Notes: generated by a model from the sequence alone, not told the origin. 64,000 bases of DNA from Amycolatopsis sp. NBRC 101858 (GCF_030269325.1 NZ_BSTD01000002.1:1922001-1986000), one strand, 5' to 3'; counted from the first letter of the stretch, positions 35,185 to 43,651 are shown. Made by a program: numbers and translations.

Positions 35185-36393
35185 ATGACAACGACGTCTT
35201 CCCGTCCCGTGTGGACGGCGGTCCTCTGCTGGCTGACCGTCCTGCTCGAGGGCTACGACCTGGTCGCGCTCGGCGCCACCATCCCCACCCTGCTGAAGAG
35301 CGGCTACCTCGGCTTCACCGCGGCCGGCGCGACCGCGGTCGCCACCGTGTCGCTGGTGGGCGTGGCGGTCGGCGCGGCGTTCCTCGGCCCGCTCACCGAC
35401 CGCTTCGGCCGCCGCGGCATGCTCATCGGCTCGGTGCTGCTGTTCTCGTTGTTCACCCTGCTGACGCCGCTGGCGCCGGACGTGGCGACGTTCGGGATCT
35501 TCCGGTTCGTCGCCGGACTCGGCCTCGGTGCGTGCATGCCGGTGGCGCTGACGGTGATGTCGGAGAACCTCCCGGCGCGGCGGCGGGCCAGCGCGAGCAC
35601 GTTCACCATGACGGGGTATCACGTCGGCGCGGTGCTGACGTCGATCCTCGCGCTGTCCGCCAAGGACGACTGGCACGTGCTGTTCTACGGCGGCGGGATC
35701 GTCGGCCTGCTGGCCGTGCCGCTGATGTGGTGGAAGCTGCCGGAGTCGGCCGCCTACCTCGCGTCCAAGGAGGACTCGGCGGCCGAGCGCGTCGGCCTGC
35801 GCGACCTGCTCGGCGCGCGGTTCCGGCGGATCAGCATCGCCGTGTGGACGGGTTCGTTCATGGGGCTGCTGCTGGTGTACGGGCTCAACACCTGGCTGCC
35901 GCAGCTGATGCGCACGGCCGGCTACCCGATTTCGACGTCGATCACGCTGCTGCTGGTGCTCAACATCGGCGCGGTGCTCGGGCTGGTGCTGGCCGGCACG
36001 ATCGCCGACCGGTTCGGCATCCGCCCGATCGCCCGGATCTGGTTCGGCGCGGGCGCGGTGCTGCTCGCCGCGCTGAGCCTGCGCATCGGCAACGCGGTCG
36101 TGCTCAACGCGGTCGTGCTGCTGACCGGCGTGTTCGTGTTCTCCGCGCAGGTGCTGATCTACGGGTACGTGGCGCAGGCGTTCCCGGCGCAGGCCCGCGG
36201 CACGGCCCTCGGGCTGACGTCGGCAGTCGGGCGGCTCGGGTCGATTCTCGGGCCGTTCGTGACGGGCGCGCTGGTCACGGCCGGGGTCGCGTACCCGTGG
36301 GGGTTCTACTTCTTCGCCGTCGTGGCCGCGTTGGGGCTGGTCGCGGTGCTGATGCTGCGGAGTGAGGCGCACGCGGAGCCGGCGACGGTGTAG
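35185..36393 (+). CDS. MFS transporter of the aromatic acid:H+ symporter (AAHS) family
   Basis: A 402-residue transporter with 12 predicted transmembrane helices. The AAHS signature is near the start (LLEGYDLVALGATIPTLL, Asp in helix 1), and the loop 2-3 motif is GPLTDRFGRRGMLIG. It lies 7 bp after the dehydrogenase gene, so it probably imports benzoylformate, mandelate or benzoate for the operon. PcaK/BenK-type transporters are the closest characterised relatives. Confidence 0.87.
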   Translation: MTTTSSRPVWTAVLCWLTVLLEGYDLVALGATIPTLLKSGYLGFTAAGATAVATVSLVGVAVGAAFLGPLTDRFGRRGMLIGSVLLFSLFTLLTPLAPDVATFGIFRFVAGLGLGACMPVALTVMSENLPARRRASASTFTMTGYHVGAVLTSILALSAKDDWHVLFYGGGIVGLLAVPLMWWKLPESAAYLASKEDSAAERVGLRDLLGARFRRISIAVWTGSFMGLLLVYGLNTWLPQLMRTAGYPISTSITLLLVLNIGAVLGLVLAGTIADRFGIRPIARIWFGAGAVLLAALSLRIGNAVVLNAVVLLTGVFVFSAQVLIYGYVAQAFPAQARGTALGLTSAVGRLGSILGPFVTGALVTAGVAYPWGFYFFAVVAALGLVAVLMLRSEAHAEPATV

Positions 36394-36567
36394 TCAGGCC
36401 GTTTCCTCGGGGCGCCGGCGCATGGTGGGCTCGGGGTCCTCGGTGCGGCGGTCGGAGTCTTTCAGCACTTCGCGGGCCTGGGCCTCGGGGTCGGCGCTTT
36501 CGGCGGCTTGTTCTTCCGGCAGGAGCTCGGCGCGGGTTTCGGTGCGGTCGGGGATCTTGTCGTCCAT
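36394..36567 (-). CDS. Small acidic hypothetical protein
   Basis: A 57-residue, highly charged protein (MDDKIPDRTETRAELLPEEQ at the N-terminus) with no hydrophobic segment and probably intrinsically disordered. The ATG at 36567 is chosen because upstream codons run into the tandem-repeat region. The stop abuts the transporter stop on the other strand. Function unknown. Confidence 0.5.
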   Translation of the reverse strand: MDDKIPDRTETRAELLPEEQAAESADPEAQAREVLKDSDRRTEDPEPTMRRRPEETA

Positions 36568-36698
36568 GCCGGGGTGGTACCCGCTGCTGTCCGGGCTCAG
36601 ACACCCGGGCGGCTGACGCGCCTGCACGGGAGAGTGGCGGGGCCCGGGTTGCGCGCCGGGGGATGGCGAGACCGGCACGGTCGGCAGGCAACGGCCAC

Positions 36699-36850
36699 CC
36701 GAGCGGCGCCGACCTCGTCGGCGAACGTCGTCGGCCTCATCGGCGAGCGGTGTCGACCTCGTCGGCAAGCGGCGCCGACCTCATCGGCGAGCGGTGTCGA
36801 CCTCGTCGGCAAGCGGCGCCGACCTCGCGAGCGTCGTCGACCTCGTCCGC
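36699..36850. repeat. 22-bp tandem repeat array (about six to seven units)
   Basis: Units of the type GCGAGCGGTGTCGACCTCGT(CG) recur with a 22-bp period. Units alternate between two versions, giving a 44-bp higher-order period: 36743-36764 equals 36787-36808, and 36765-36786 nearly equals 36809-36830. The array lies in the intergenic space upstream of the small acidic gene. It has no unique spacers, so it is not CRISPR. Confidence 0.8.
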
Positions 36851-36874
36851 GAGCCTCGTCGCCGAACCGGAGTC

Positions 36875-37483
36875 TCAGTCCTTGGTGCGCCGGTTGCCCG
36901 CTGCGTCGCGGCGGAGGCGGTCCGTCTCGTCCGAGATCTCCCCCAGCTGCTCCGCCAGCCCCGCGTGATCGTCGGTCAGGTGGGGCTGAGCCGCGGCCAG
37001 CGGCGGCAACAGCGTCGCCGGGTCGTCGTCGCCCAGGGCGGCCCCCAGGCGGTCCGCGCTCTCCTGGGCCGCCGGGCCGAGGCCGTCCAGTGCGCTCACC
37101 CGGCCGGCCAGCTGGCGCAGGATCACCGAGTTGCGGCGCGCCCAGTCGGCGACCGCCCGGTCGCCCGCCCGGCGGTCGCGCTCCGCGTCGACCCGGGCCT
37201 CGCCCGTCGTCTCCCCCGAGTTCGACGGCTGCAGCCGCAGGTAGCGGCGTTCCGCGGCCTGGCGGCTCGCCACGCCCAGCGCCGGTGCCAGCGCCACCCA
37301 GCTGGCACCGGCCGCGCGCGCGGCGGTGATCAGCTCCGGCTCCCATCCGGCGAGCTCCTCGCGCAGCAAGCGCAGGCCGGCCAGCGCGGACAGCAGCCGG
37401 TCCTGGTCCGCCGAGCCGGTGCGGGCGGCCGTGACCGCCTCGTGGATCCGGCGCAGCGCGTCGGCGGGATCACTTGCGTCCAT
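36875..37483 (-). CDS. Putative DNA-binding protein (HSP18-regulator-like)
   Basis: A 202-residue soluble protein. The segment WEPELITAARAAGASWVALAPALGVASRQAAERRYLRL (about 47-84) is a helix-turn-helix of the type found in actinobacterial proteins annotated as HSP18 transcriptional regulators. The C-terminal half is helical, rich in Arg and Asp. It diverges from the ANTAR gene, with an inverted repeat in the shared promoter region. Function is inferred only from the HTH. Confidence 0.6.
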   Translation of the reverse strand: MDASDPADALRRIHEAVTAARTGSADQDRLLSALAGLRLLREELAGWEPELITAARAAGASWVALAPALGVASRQAAERRYLRLQPSNSGETTGEARVDAERDRRAGDRAVADWARRNSVILRQLAGRVSALDGLGPAAQESADRLGAALGDDDPATLLPPLAAAQPHLTDDHAGLAEQLGEISDETDRLRRDAAGNRRTKD

Positions 37484-37510
37484 CCGTCATCCTTTCGACG
37501 ACCTGATTCT

Positions 37511-37529
37511 TGTCATCGTTCTGATGACA
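37511..37529. promoter_or_regulatory. Inverted repeat TGTCATC-N5-GATGACA in divergent promoter
   Basis: Perfect 7-bp arms lie between the start of the HTH gene (37483) and the ANTAR gene (37590). A wider outer symmetry, TTCTTGT and ACAAGAA, flanks it. It is a candidate operator for the adjacent HTH protein or a regulated promoter element. Confidence 0.45.
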
Positions 37530-37589
37530 TGCTAGAACAAGAACGCGTGGTAACGCCAGAGCCGTCGAGATGACGTCGAGGAGAATCGC

Positions 37590-38390
37590 GTGAGCACCGA
37601 GAGACCCATGACGGATGAGCGCGGGCCCGTGACCGCACTGCTCGAGGAACTCCTGGCGCGGATCGCCGCCGACGTGCCGGGCACCGTCGGCGCGGCGGTT
37701 TCCGTGCACCACAACGGACATCCGCTGCACTTGGCCGCCGCCCACGGGCTCGCGGCCACCTTCGTCCCGGCCCAGCTGGACGGGCTCGGCGGCCCGGTCC
37801 CGACCGCCGGCCGGACGGGCGAGGCGGTCGTCACCGCCGACGTCTTCGCCGACGAACGCTGGCCGTCGCTCACCCTGAGCGGCCTGATCGAACGCCACCC
37901 CGAGCTGGCGGCGGACTGGTCCCGCGTCCGCGGCGCCGCGGCGCTGCCCGCCCCCTGGGACGTCGAGGACAGCCTGGTGCTGTCGGTGACGCTCGACCGG
38001 CCCGCCACCGACGAGACGCTGACGGTGTTGCGGCGCAACGAAAGGCTCACCGCGATGGCGCTGGTCGTCGCCGAAGCGGCCCGGCCGGACCGGGCCGAGC
38101 AGATGCTCGACCTCCTGCAGTCGCGGGCGGCGCTGGAGGAGGAGAAGGGCATCGTCATCGCCCTGCGCCGCTGCGACCCCGACGAGGCCTGGGAGACGCT
38201 CAGGCGGGCGAGCCAGCAGTTCAACGTCAAGGTGCGCGAGCTCGCCGTGGCGCTGGTGGAGCTGCTGGCCGGCGCCCCGGCACCGCAGCCCGGCGGCGAT
38301 CGCACGATCCGTCCGGGTCCCGCCGCCCGGGCCGCCGCCGAGCAGGTGCTGCGGGCGTTCGAGGGCGACGCCGAGCTGACCGGCGTGTAA
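37590..38390 (+). CDS. GAF/ANTAR-domain RNA-binding antiterminator
   Basis: A 266-residue protein. The N-terminal part (about 12-165) resembles a degenerate GAF sensor (LLARIAADVPGTVGAAVSVHHNG). The ANTAR domain spans about 175-230, with LQSRAALEEEKGIVIALRRCDPDEAW and the following helices. ANTAR proteins bind dual hairpins in nascent RNA and prevent termination. The C-terminal about 35 residues are an extension. The signal is unknown. Start is GTG; a second start at MTDERG six codons downstream is possible. Confidence 0.8.
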   Translation: MSTERPMTDERGPVTALLEELLARIAADVPGTVGAAVSVHHNGHPLHLAAAHGLAATFVPAQLDGLGGPVPTAGRTGEAVVTADVFADERWPSLTLSGLIERHPELAADWSRVRGAAALPAPWDVEDSLVLSVTLDRPATDETLTVLRRNERLTAMALVVAEAARPDRAEQMLDLLQSRAALEEEKGIVIALRRCDPDEAWETLRRASQQFNVKVRELAVALVELLAGAPAPQPGGDRTIRPGPAARAAAEQVLRAFEGDAELTGV

Positions 38391-38458
38391 CGCTCCGGGC
38401 GCCGCGGGCGACCTGCGTGCACCGGGATCGCCGATCCCGGACGGCCCGAGGAGGCCCG

Positions 38459-39088
38459 ATGCCGGACGCCGGCCCCTGGCCCGAGATCCACCGGGAGCGC
38501 GTCGCGCTGGCCGACGATCTCGCGGACGTGCACACCTGGTCGACGCCGTCCCTGTGTCGCGAGTGGACAGTCCACGAAGTACTCGGCCACGTCGTCTCGA
38601 CCGCGACGCTGAACCCGGTCACGTTCTTCGCGCGGCTGGCCGGCTCCGGGTTCCGGTTCACCACGATGACGACGAGGAACATCGCCCGCGAGACCGCCGA
38701 CGGCCCCGCGGCGACGCTCGCCCGGCTGCGCGCGCACGCGAACGACACCACCGGGCCACCGGGGCCGGCGGATTCGTGGCTCGGCGAGGTCGTGGTGCAC
38801 GGCACGGACATCCGGTGGCCGCTCGGGCTCGACCGCGCGTTCCCGGCCGCGACGCTGATCCGGGTGGCCGGGTTCTACCGCCGGTCCAACCTGCTGATCG
38901 GCGCGAAGAACCGGGCCGCGGGGCTCACGCTCCGGGCGAGCGACGCGGAGTGGTCGGCCGGGAGCGGGCCGGAGGTGGCGGGGCCGTTGCTCGCGTTGGT
39001 GATGGCGATGACCGGCCGCGAGGCGGCGCTGGAGCGGCTGTCCGGCGCCGGGGTGGAGCAGCTCGCGGCCCGGTGCCGGACGGCTTGA
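38459..39088 (+). CDS. Maleylpyruvate isomerase-family (DinB-like) protein
   Basis: A 209-residue protein of the mycothiol-dependent/DinB-like superfamily. CREWTVHEVLGHVVST (about 34-49) carries the first metal-ligand-type His, and GEVVVHGTDIRWPLG (about 108-122) the second. Family members use mycothiol or bind metal; the actual substrate is unknown. ATG 38459 has GAGGAGG six bases upstream, which settles the start. Confidence 0.7.
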   Translation: MPDAGPWPEIHRERVALADDLADVHTWSTPSLCREWTVHEVLGHVVSTATLNPVTFFARLAGSGFRFTTMTTRNIARETADGPAATLARLRAHANDTTGPPGPADSWLGEVVVHGTDIRWPLGLDRAFPAATLIRVAGFYRRSNLLIGAKNRAAGLTLRASDAEWSAGSGPEVAGPLLALVMAMTGREAALERLSGAGVEQLAARCRTA

Positions 39089-39251
39089 GTTCGGCCGCGG
39101 GCTTGCGCCGGCCGGCCACGCACCCTTCGGCCACCGGCCTGGAACCGGCCGCCCCGGCCAGGTCGCCGCGCGCTCCCGCTGCCGACCTGGAGCTGCCCGC
39201 CCCCACCGCCGGGCAACCTGAGTCCGTACTCGATCGCGCCGACCGGTCAGC

Positions 39252-39698
39252 TCAGGCCGGGTCGATGCGGAACACCGCAATACGCTCCGCCGCCGCGGCC
39301 GCACCTTCCGGGGTTGCCTCCTCCGCGAGCCCCGTCGTCACCAGCCGCTTTCCCACGCTGGCCGGACTGCTCGCCACCAGCTCGCGCAGGAGCGGGCGCC
39401 GCTCCTCCACCGGGACCTCCGTCAGCCGAGCCGCCTTCGTGCGACGGCCGCGCGTCAGCGTCACCGATTCCGCCGCGCGGGCGTTCGCCACCCAGGCCGC
39501 CTTCGGGTAGGCCTGGAAGATGTAGCGGTCCCCGTCGATCGGGATCACCGCGATCGGGAACGTCCGGGGCACCCCCGTGCGGCGTCCCGGGACCGTGAGC
39601 AGCTGCATCGGGCCGAACGCGACACCCAGGCGCTGGAGCCCCACGACGATCTTGTTCCCGGCGTTGACCATCCGCCGGTAGTTCTGCGCTGTTGTCAT
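39252..39698 (-). CDS. F420-dependent nitroreductase-family (DDN-like) protein
   Basis: A 148-residue protein of the split-barrel DDN/DUF385 family. The motif LLTVPGRRTGVPRTFPIAVI (about 34-53) matches the family core, followed by YIFQAYPKAAWVANARA. Members bind coenzyme F420 and reduce or exchange hydride with diverse substrates. A strong palindrome lies 17 bp upstream of the start codon, suggesting tight regulation. Confidence 0.8.
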   Translation of the reverse strand: MTTAQNYRRMVNAGNKIVVGLQRLGVAFGPMQLLTVPGRRTGVPRTFPIAVIPIDGDRYIFQAYPKAAWVANARAAESVTLTRGRRTKAARLTEVPVEERRPLLRELVASSPASVGKRLVTTGLAEEATPEGAAAAAERIAVFRIDPA

Positions 39699-39714
39699 GC
39701 CACGACCGTACACG

Positions 39715-39739
39715 AGATCATATGAGTTTCATATGATCT
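39715..39739. promoter_or_regulatory. 25-bp perfect palindrome, candidate operator
   Basis: Arms AGATCATATGA (39715-39725) and TCATATGATCT (39729-39739) surround GTT. This is AT-rich in a high-GC context and lies directly upstream of the DDN-like gene. It is typical of TetR or MarR operators, but no such regulator gene is adjacent. Confidence 0.6.
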
Positions 39740-39750
39740 GTGGCTCGTAC

Positions 39751-39972
39751 TCAGTGGCGTTCCGGGCCGGGCTCCGACGCCGGCGGCAGCGGGTCCGGCA
39801 CGGGCGTGCCGGGTTCCGGGGCCGGCCACCCCGGATCCGGGCTCGGCGAGGCCGGGTCCCGGCCGGGCAGCGACGGATCCGGGCCCGGCAGGGACGGGTC
39901 CGGCGCGACGGGATCGGGCGGGATCGGCTCGGGCGGGGCCGGCGGTGCGGTCAGGCGAACTGCGGTCGGCAT
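39751..39972 (-). CDS. Proline-rich repeat small protein
   Basis: A 73-residue protein made largely of PDP/PGPDPSLPG repeats after MPTAVRLTAPPAPPEPIPP. GGAGGG lies seven bases before ATG 39972, which supports translation. It has no membrane span and is probably disordered. The DNA is repetitive, so chance origin is possible, but the ribosome binding site and codon pattern favour a gene. Function unknown. Confidence 0.45.
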   Translation of the reverse strand: MPTAVRLTAPPAPPEPIPPDPVAPDPSLPGPDPSLPGRDPASPSPDPGWPAPEPGTPVPDPLPPASEPGPERH

Positions 39973-40133
39973 CGGTTTTCCCTCCGCCTTCGCGCCGCCC
40001 GCGACTCGGACGACGATCACCGGTGGTTACCACCGCCCTGCGAGACGGAAACACGGCGGCGGGATGCGGAGCTCCCGGCGCGGCCGGCCTCGACGGTTGA
40101 CCCTGACACCGTGTCAGCCGTTATTCCGGACCC

Positions 40134-41393
40134 ATGACGTTCTTCCGCACCGCCACCGAGGTGGCCGCCGACCTCCGCCGGGGCACGCTCTCGGCCCGTG
40201 AGCTGACCGAACAGATCTTCGCCCGCATCGACGCCTCCGACGTCAACGCCGTGGTCGCGACCCGCCGCGAGTTCGCGCTCGAAGCCGCCTCGAAAGCGGA
40301 CGCGACGACCGGCGGTCCGCTGCACGGCGTCCCGATGACGATCAAGGACGCCTTCGCCGTCGCCGGGATGGCCACGACCTGGGGCGAGCCGGCTTTCGCG
40401 GACAGCGTCGCCGACGAGGACGCCGTGGTCGTCGAACGCTTGCAGGCGGCCGGCGCGATCGTCGTCGGCAAGTCGAACGTCCACCACCTGCTCGCCGACT
40501 TCGGCCGGACCGAGAACCCGGTCTACGGGCGGACGGTGAACCCGCGCGACCGCTCCCGGACACCGGGCGGTTCGAGTGGCGGCGCGGCGGCCGCGCTCGC
40601 GGCCGGACTGTCCTTTTTGGAGTACGGCTCCGACCTGGCCGGCTCGATCCGGATCCCGGCGGCGTACTGCGGCGTCTACGGCCTCAAGCCGACGCCGGGA
40701 ACCGTCCCGCTGCGCGGTTTCCAGCCACCCGGGCCGCCCGCCGATCCGGTGCGGGAGTTCCCTTCGACCGTCGGTCCCCTGGCCCGCTCGGCCGCCGACC
40801 TTCGGCTCGCGCTGAACGTCACCGCCGGGCCGGGAACGCCTCCACGGCGATCGCGGCTCGCGGACTTCCGCGTCGGCGTCGTCCTCGACGATCCGGGCTG
40901 CCCGGTCACCGACGAGGTCGGCAAGGTCCTGTCGGACGCCGTCGACGCGCTCGCCCGGGCCGGTGTGCGGATGACCGAAGGCTGGCCGGACGGCGTCGAT
41001 CCGGTCGTCCAAGCGGAGGCGTTCGGCTTCCAGGTCGAGTGGTTCTTCGCCGCGATGGAGGGCCGCGAACCGGACGGCGCGGCCGAGCAGGAGCGGCAGC
41101 GGGCGGCGCTGGGGGCGGCGTGGGCCCGGTACTTCGCGGACGTCGACGTCTTCCTCTGCCCGACCGTGTTCACGACGGCGTTCCCGCACGACGACCGGCA
41201 CCGCTACGACGACCAGGTGTTCTGGGTCGCGCAGGCGTCGCTGCCCGGACTGCCTGCGGTGAGCGCGCCGATCGGCGGCACGCTGCCGGCCGGGCTGCAG
41301 GTGCTCGGGCCCGCGCGCGAAGACGACACCGCGATCACGTTCGCGGAGCTCGCCGCGGACGTCCTCGGCGGGTTCGTCCCGCCTGCGGAATGA
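40134..41393 (+). CDS. Amidase (amidase signature family)
   Basis: A 419-residue amidase-signature enzyme with the Ser-cisSer-Lys triad: Lys71 in TIKDAF, cis-Ser147 in PGGSSGG and nucleophile Ser171 in GSDLAGSIRIP. It hydrolyses an amide to acid and ammonia; substrate unknown. It is followed by a MerR regulator gene after 7 bp, so the two may be co-transcribed. Confidence 0.88.
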   Translation: MTFFRTATEVAADLRRGTLSARELTEQIFARIDASDVNAVVATRREFALEAASKADATTGGPLHGVPMTIKDAFAVAGMATTWGEPAFADSVADEDAVVVERLQAAGAIVVGKSNVHHLLADFGRTENPVYGRTVNPRDRSRTPGGSSGGAAAALAAGLSFLEYGSDLAGSIRIPAAYCGVYGLKPTPGTVPLRGFQPPGPPADPVREFPSTVGPLARSAADLRLALNVTAGPGTPPRRSRLADFRVGVVLDDPGCPVTDEVGKVLSDAVDALARAGVRMTEGWPDGVDPVVQAEAFGFQVEWFFAAMEGREPDGAAEQERQRAALGAAWARYFADVDVFLCPTVFTTAFPHDDRHRYDDQVFWVAQASLPGLPAVSAPIGGTLPAGLQVLGPAREDDTAITFAELAADVLGGFVPPAE

Positions 41394-41400
41394 TCGGGCC

Positions 41401-42204
41401 GTGTTCTCGATCGGCGACTTCGCGCGCCACGGCCGGGTGTCGGTCCGGATGCTGCGCCACTACGACGCGCTCGGGCTGCTGCGGCCGGCGCGCGTCGACG
41501 CCGCGACCGGTTACCGCAGCTACACCGCGAGCCAGCTGGCGCGCCTCAACCGGATCGTCGCGCTGAAGGACCTCGGGTTCACCCTCGAGCAGGTGGCGAC
41601 GCTGCTGGCCGAAGACGTCTCGGCCGAGCGGGTGCGCGGCATGCTCACCCTGCGCCGGGCGGAGCTGGAAGCCGCGCTGGCGGAAGGCGCGGCGCGGCTC
41701 GCGCAGGTCGAGGCCCGGCTGCGGACGATCGAGGAAGAAGGGCACGCACCCGACGTCGTCGTGAAGGAACTGCCGGCGATGCGGGTGGTGGAGCTGACGG
41801 GCGTGGCGGCGGGGTTCGCGCCGGAGGCGATCGGCCCGGTCGTGCGCCCGCTGTGCGCGGAGCTGGGCCGCCGCCTCCCCGCGGCGGACGTCACCCCGGC
41901 CGGGCGGCTGACCTGCTACTACGAGCAGCGCGCGGAGGACGAGGTCGTCGTGCACGCGGCGGTTCCGGCGTCGGTCGGCCCGGGCGACCTCAACGGCTTG
42001 GCGGTGGCGGACCTCGCCCCGGTCCGCGCGGCGACGCTCGTCCACCGCGGCGCGATCGACGGCGTGCTGCCGAGCTGGCAGGCGGTGGTCCGGTGGATCG
42101 ACGACCACGGGTTCACCTCGGCCGGGTCGCAGCGGGAGCTGTACCTGGACTGCCCGGAGGATCCGGCGGGCTGGGTGACGGAACTGCAGGAGCCGATCGG
42201 CTGA
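41401..42204 (+). CDS. MerR-family regulator with GyrI-like effector domain
   Basis: A 267-residue BmrR/TipA-type regulator. The MerR HTH is at about 2-70 (SIGDFARHGRVSVRMLRHYDALGLLRPA), then a dimerisation coiled coil (about 75-115), then a GyrI-like small-molecule domain from about 120 (VVKELPAMRVVELTG). GTG start. Ligand is unknown, probably a hydrophobic cation or drug as in characterised relatives. Confidence 0.88.
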   Translation: MFSIGDFARHGRVSVRMLRHYDALGLLRPARVDAATGYRSYTASQLARLNRIVALKDLGFTLEQVATLLAEDVSAERVRGMLTLRRAELEAALAEGAARLAQVEARLRTIEEEGHAPDVVVKELPAMRVVELTGVAAGFAPEAIGPVVRPLCAELGRRLPAADVTPAGRLTCYYEQRAEDEVVVHAAVPASVGPGDLNGLAVADLAPVRAATLVHRGAIDGVLPSWQAVVRWIDDHGFTSAGSQRELYLDCPEDPAGWVTELQEPIG

Positions 42205-42216
42205 GAGAATCCCCCG

Positions 42217-43236
42217 ATGACGACGCCCGCCCAGCCCCGTGCCTTCCTCGCCTACGTCCGGGACACCGAGCAGCACTGCGCCGAGGTCCGGGAGTTCGCG
42301 GCCCTGCTGCGGGAAGGCGGGATCGACGTCGAACTCGACCAGGGCACCGGCCAAGACCGGTATGCCTGGGCGCTGAAGAACATCGGCGAAGCCGACTTCG
42401 TGCTCGTGGTGGCTTCGGAAGGCCATCGGCGGGCGGGCGAGGGAACCGAAGCTTCGGCGCTGCGCGACCTGCTCGAGGACGATCGGCGGGACTGGACCGG
42501 GAAGCTGCTCCCCGTGATCCTGCCCGGCCGGAAGATCGGCGACCTCCCCGCGTTCCTGCGGGGGCACCACGCCGACCACTTCCTGGTCTCCGCTCTGACG
42601 GTGGACGGAGTCGACCACCTGCTCCGCCACCTGACCCGGCGGTCCTGGGCGGTTTCCTGGCGATCCGAGCTGCTCCCGCAGGACTACCGGCCGCCGAGCC
42701 CGCTCGTCGAGGTGCATCTCGTTCCCGCCGGCCCTGCGGCCCGCTACGGCGTGCCCGAGCTCGCGCGGGCGTGTGAGGAACTGGCGACGCTGGGAACGTC
42801 CGAGGGGCTCTTCTCGCAGTCCTTGAGCGCCGGATCGTCAGCGGACGCGGCGTGGGCGTTTTCGCCCGACGAGCAAGGCGGGGAATGCGGGCTCGCCGTG
42901 GTGCGCGATGGCCAGCGGACGTGCTGGTTTCCGTTGCCCGGCGCGGTCTTCGACTGGGAAGACCTGGCACGGCAGGTCTCGGCCCGGCTGCGCACCCTGC
43001 TGGCCATCGGCCTTCCGACGCCCGGCCGTCTCGCTCCCGGGATCGGGTTGGATCCGGTCACCGCGACGACCGGGATCGCCGAGCCGTCGACTCACCACAA
43101 GACCTTCAGCCTGACCAGTCCCGGGCGCATCAGGATCGGCCCCGAGGAATCCTTCGCGCCCGAAGAACTGGATCGCGCGGCCGGCGAAATCGCCGAAGAG
43201 CTCGTCGCGCGGCTCGAGGCCCCGCTGGAGCGTTGA
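42217..43236 (+). CDS. SEFIR-domain protein
   Basis: A 339-residue protein. The N-terminal about 145 residues are a SEFIR domain (TIR-like fold): AFLAYVRDTEQHCAEVREFAALLREGGIDVELDQ, then a tryptophan helix and ADFVLVVASEGHRRAGEG. The C-terminal half (about 165-335) matches no domain I know. Bacterial SEFIR proteins can act as NAD-degrading or signalling effectors in defence, but a catalytic glutamate cannot be assigned here. It lies 12 bp after the MerR gene, perhaps co-transcribed. Confidence 0.75.
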   Translation: MTTPAQPRAFLAYVRDTEQHCAEVREFAALLREGGIDVELDQGTGQDRYAWALKNIGEADFVLVVASEGHRRAGEGTEASALRDLLEDDRRDWTGKLLPVILPGRKIGDLPAFLRGHHADHFLVSALTVDGVDHLLRHLTRRSWAVSWRSELLPQDYRPPSPLVEVHLVPAGPAARYGVPELARACEELATLGTSEGLFSQSLSAGSSADAAWAFSPDEQGGECGLAVVRDGQRTCWFPLPGAVFDWEDLARQVSARLRTLLAIGLPTPGRLAPGIGLDPVTATTGIAEPSTHHKTFSLTSPGRIRIGPEESFAPEELDRAAGEIAEELVARLEAPLER

Positions 43237-43237
43237 A

Positions 43238-43597
43238 CTACTGCGTCCGCGGGTGGTGGGCGTGCTCGGCCGGGAGGTCGCGGTCCAGGTGGTCCGCGTG
43301 GTGCAGCGCCTGGGCCAGCAGGCCGCGCACGTGGTTGTCGGCCGCCGAGTAGTAGACGAACGTCCCTTCGCGGCGGCCCTTCACCAGACCGGCCAGCCTG
43401 AGCTTCGCCAGGTGCTGGCTCACCGCCGTCGGGGCCGCGCCCGCCAGCTCCGCCAGGCACGCCACCGACGACTCGCCTTGCAGCAGCGCCCACAGCACCT
43501 TGATGCGGGTCGGGTCGGCGAGCAGGCGGAACGACTCCGCGGCCAGGTGGACCTGCTCGTCGGTGGGCATGTCGAACTCCGGCGACGACGCGTGCAT
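43238..43597 (-). CDS. ArsR/SmtB-family metal-responsive repressor
   Basis: A 119-residue ArsR protein. The winged helix includes SSVACLAELAGAAPTAVSQHLAKLRLAGLV. The C-terminal helix has DNHVRGLLAQALHHADH, with Asp/His residues spaced like the alpha-5 zinc site of SmtB/CzrA. A His-rich tail (EHAHHP) follows. It diverges from a CDF exporter gene, with a perfect inverted repeat between them, so it probably represses the exporter until zinc or a similar metal binds. Confidence 0.87.
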   Translation of the reverse strand: MHASSPEFDMPTDEQVHLAAESFRLLADPTRIKVLWALLQGESSVACLAELAGAAPTAVSQHLAKLRLAGLVKGRREGTFVYYSAADNHVRGLLAQALHHADHLDRDLPAEHAHHPRTQ

Positions 43598-43619
43598 GCC
43601 GCGAACCTTACTACTTGCG

Positions 43620-43641
43620 TATCTGCGTGCATGCGCAGATA
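43620..43641. promoter_or_regulatory. ArsR-type operator TATCTGCG-N6-CGCAGATA
   Basis: Perfect 8-bp arms at 43620-43627 and 43634-43641 lie in the 54-bp divergent region, just upstream of the exporter ATG at 43652. The ATA-rich ends and spacing suit ArsR/SmtB repressors. Confidence 0.7.
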
Positions 43642-43651
43642 GACTCACCGC

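Noticed and set aside
36699..36850. Possible CRISPR array
   Set aside because: The units are contiguous with no unique spacers, and no cas genes are in the window.
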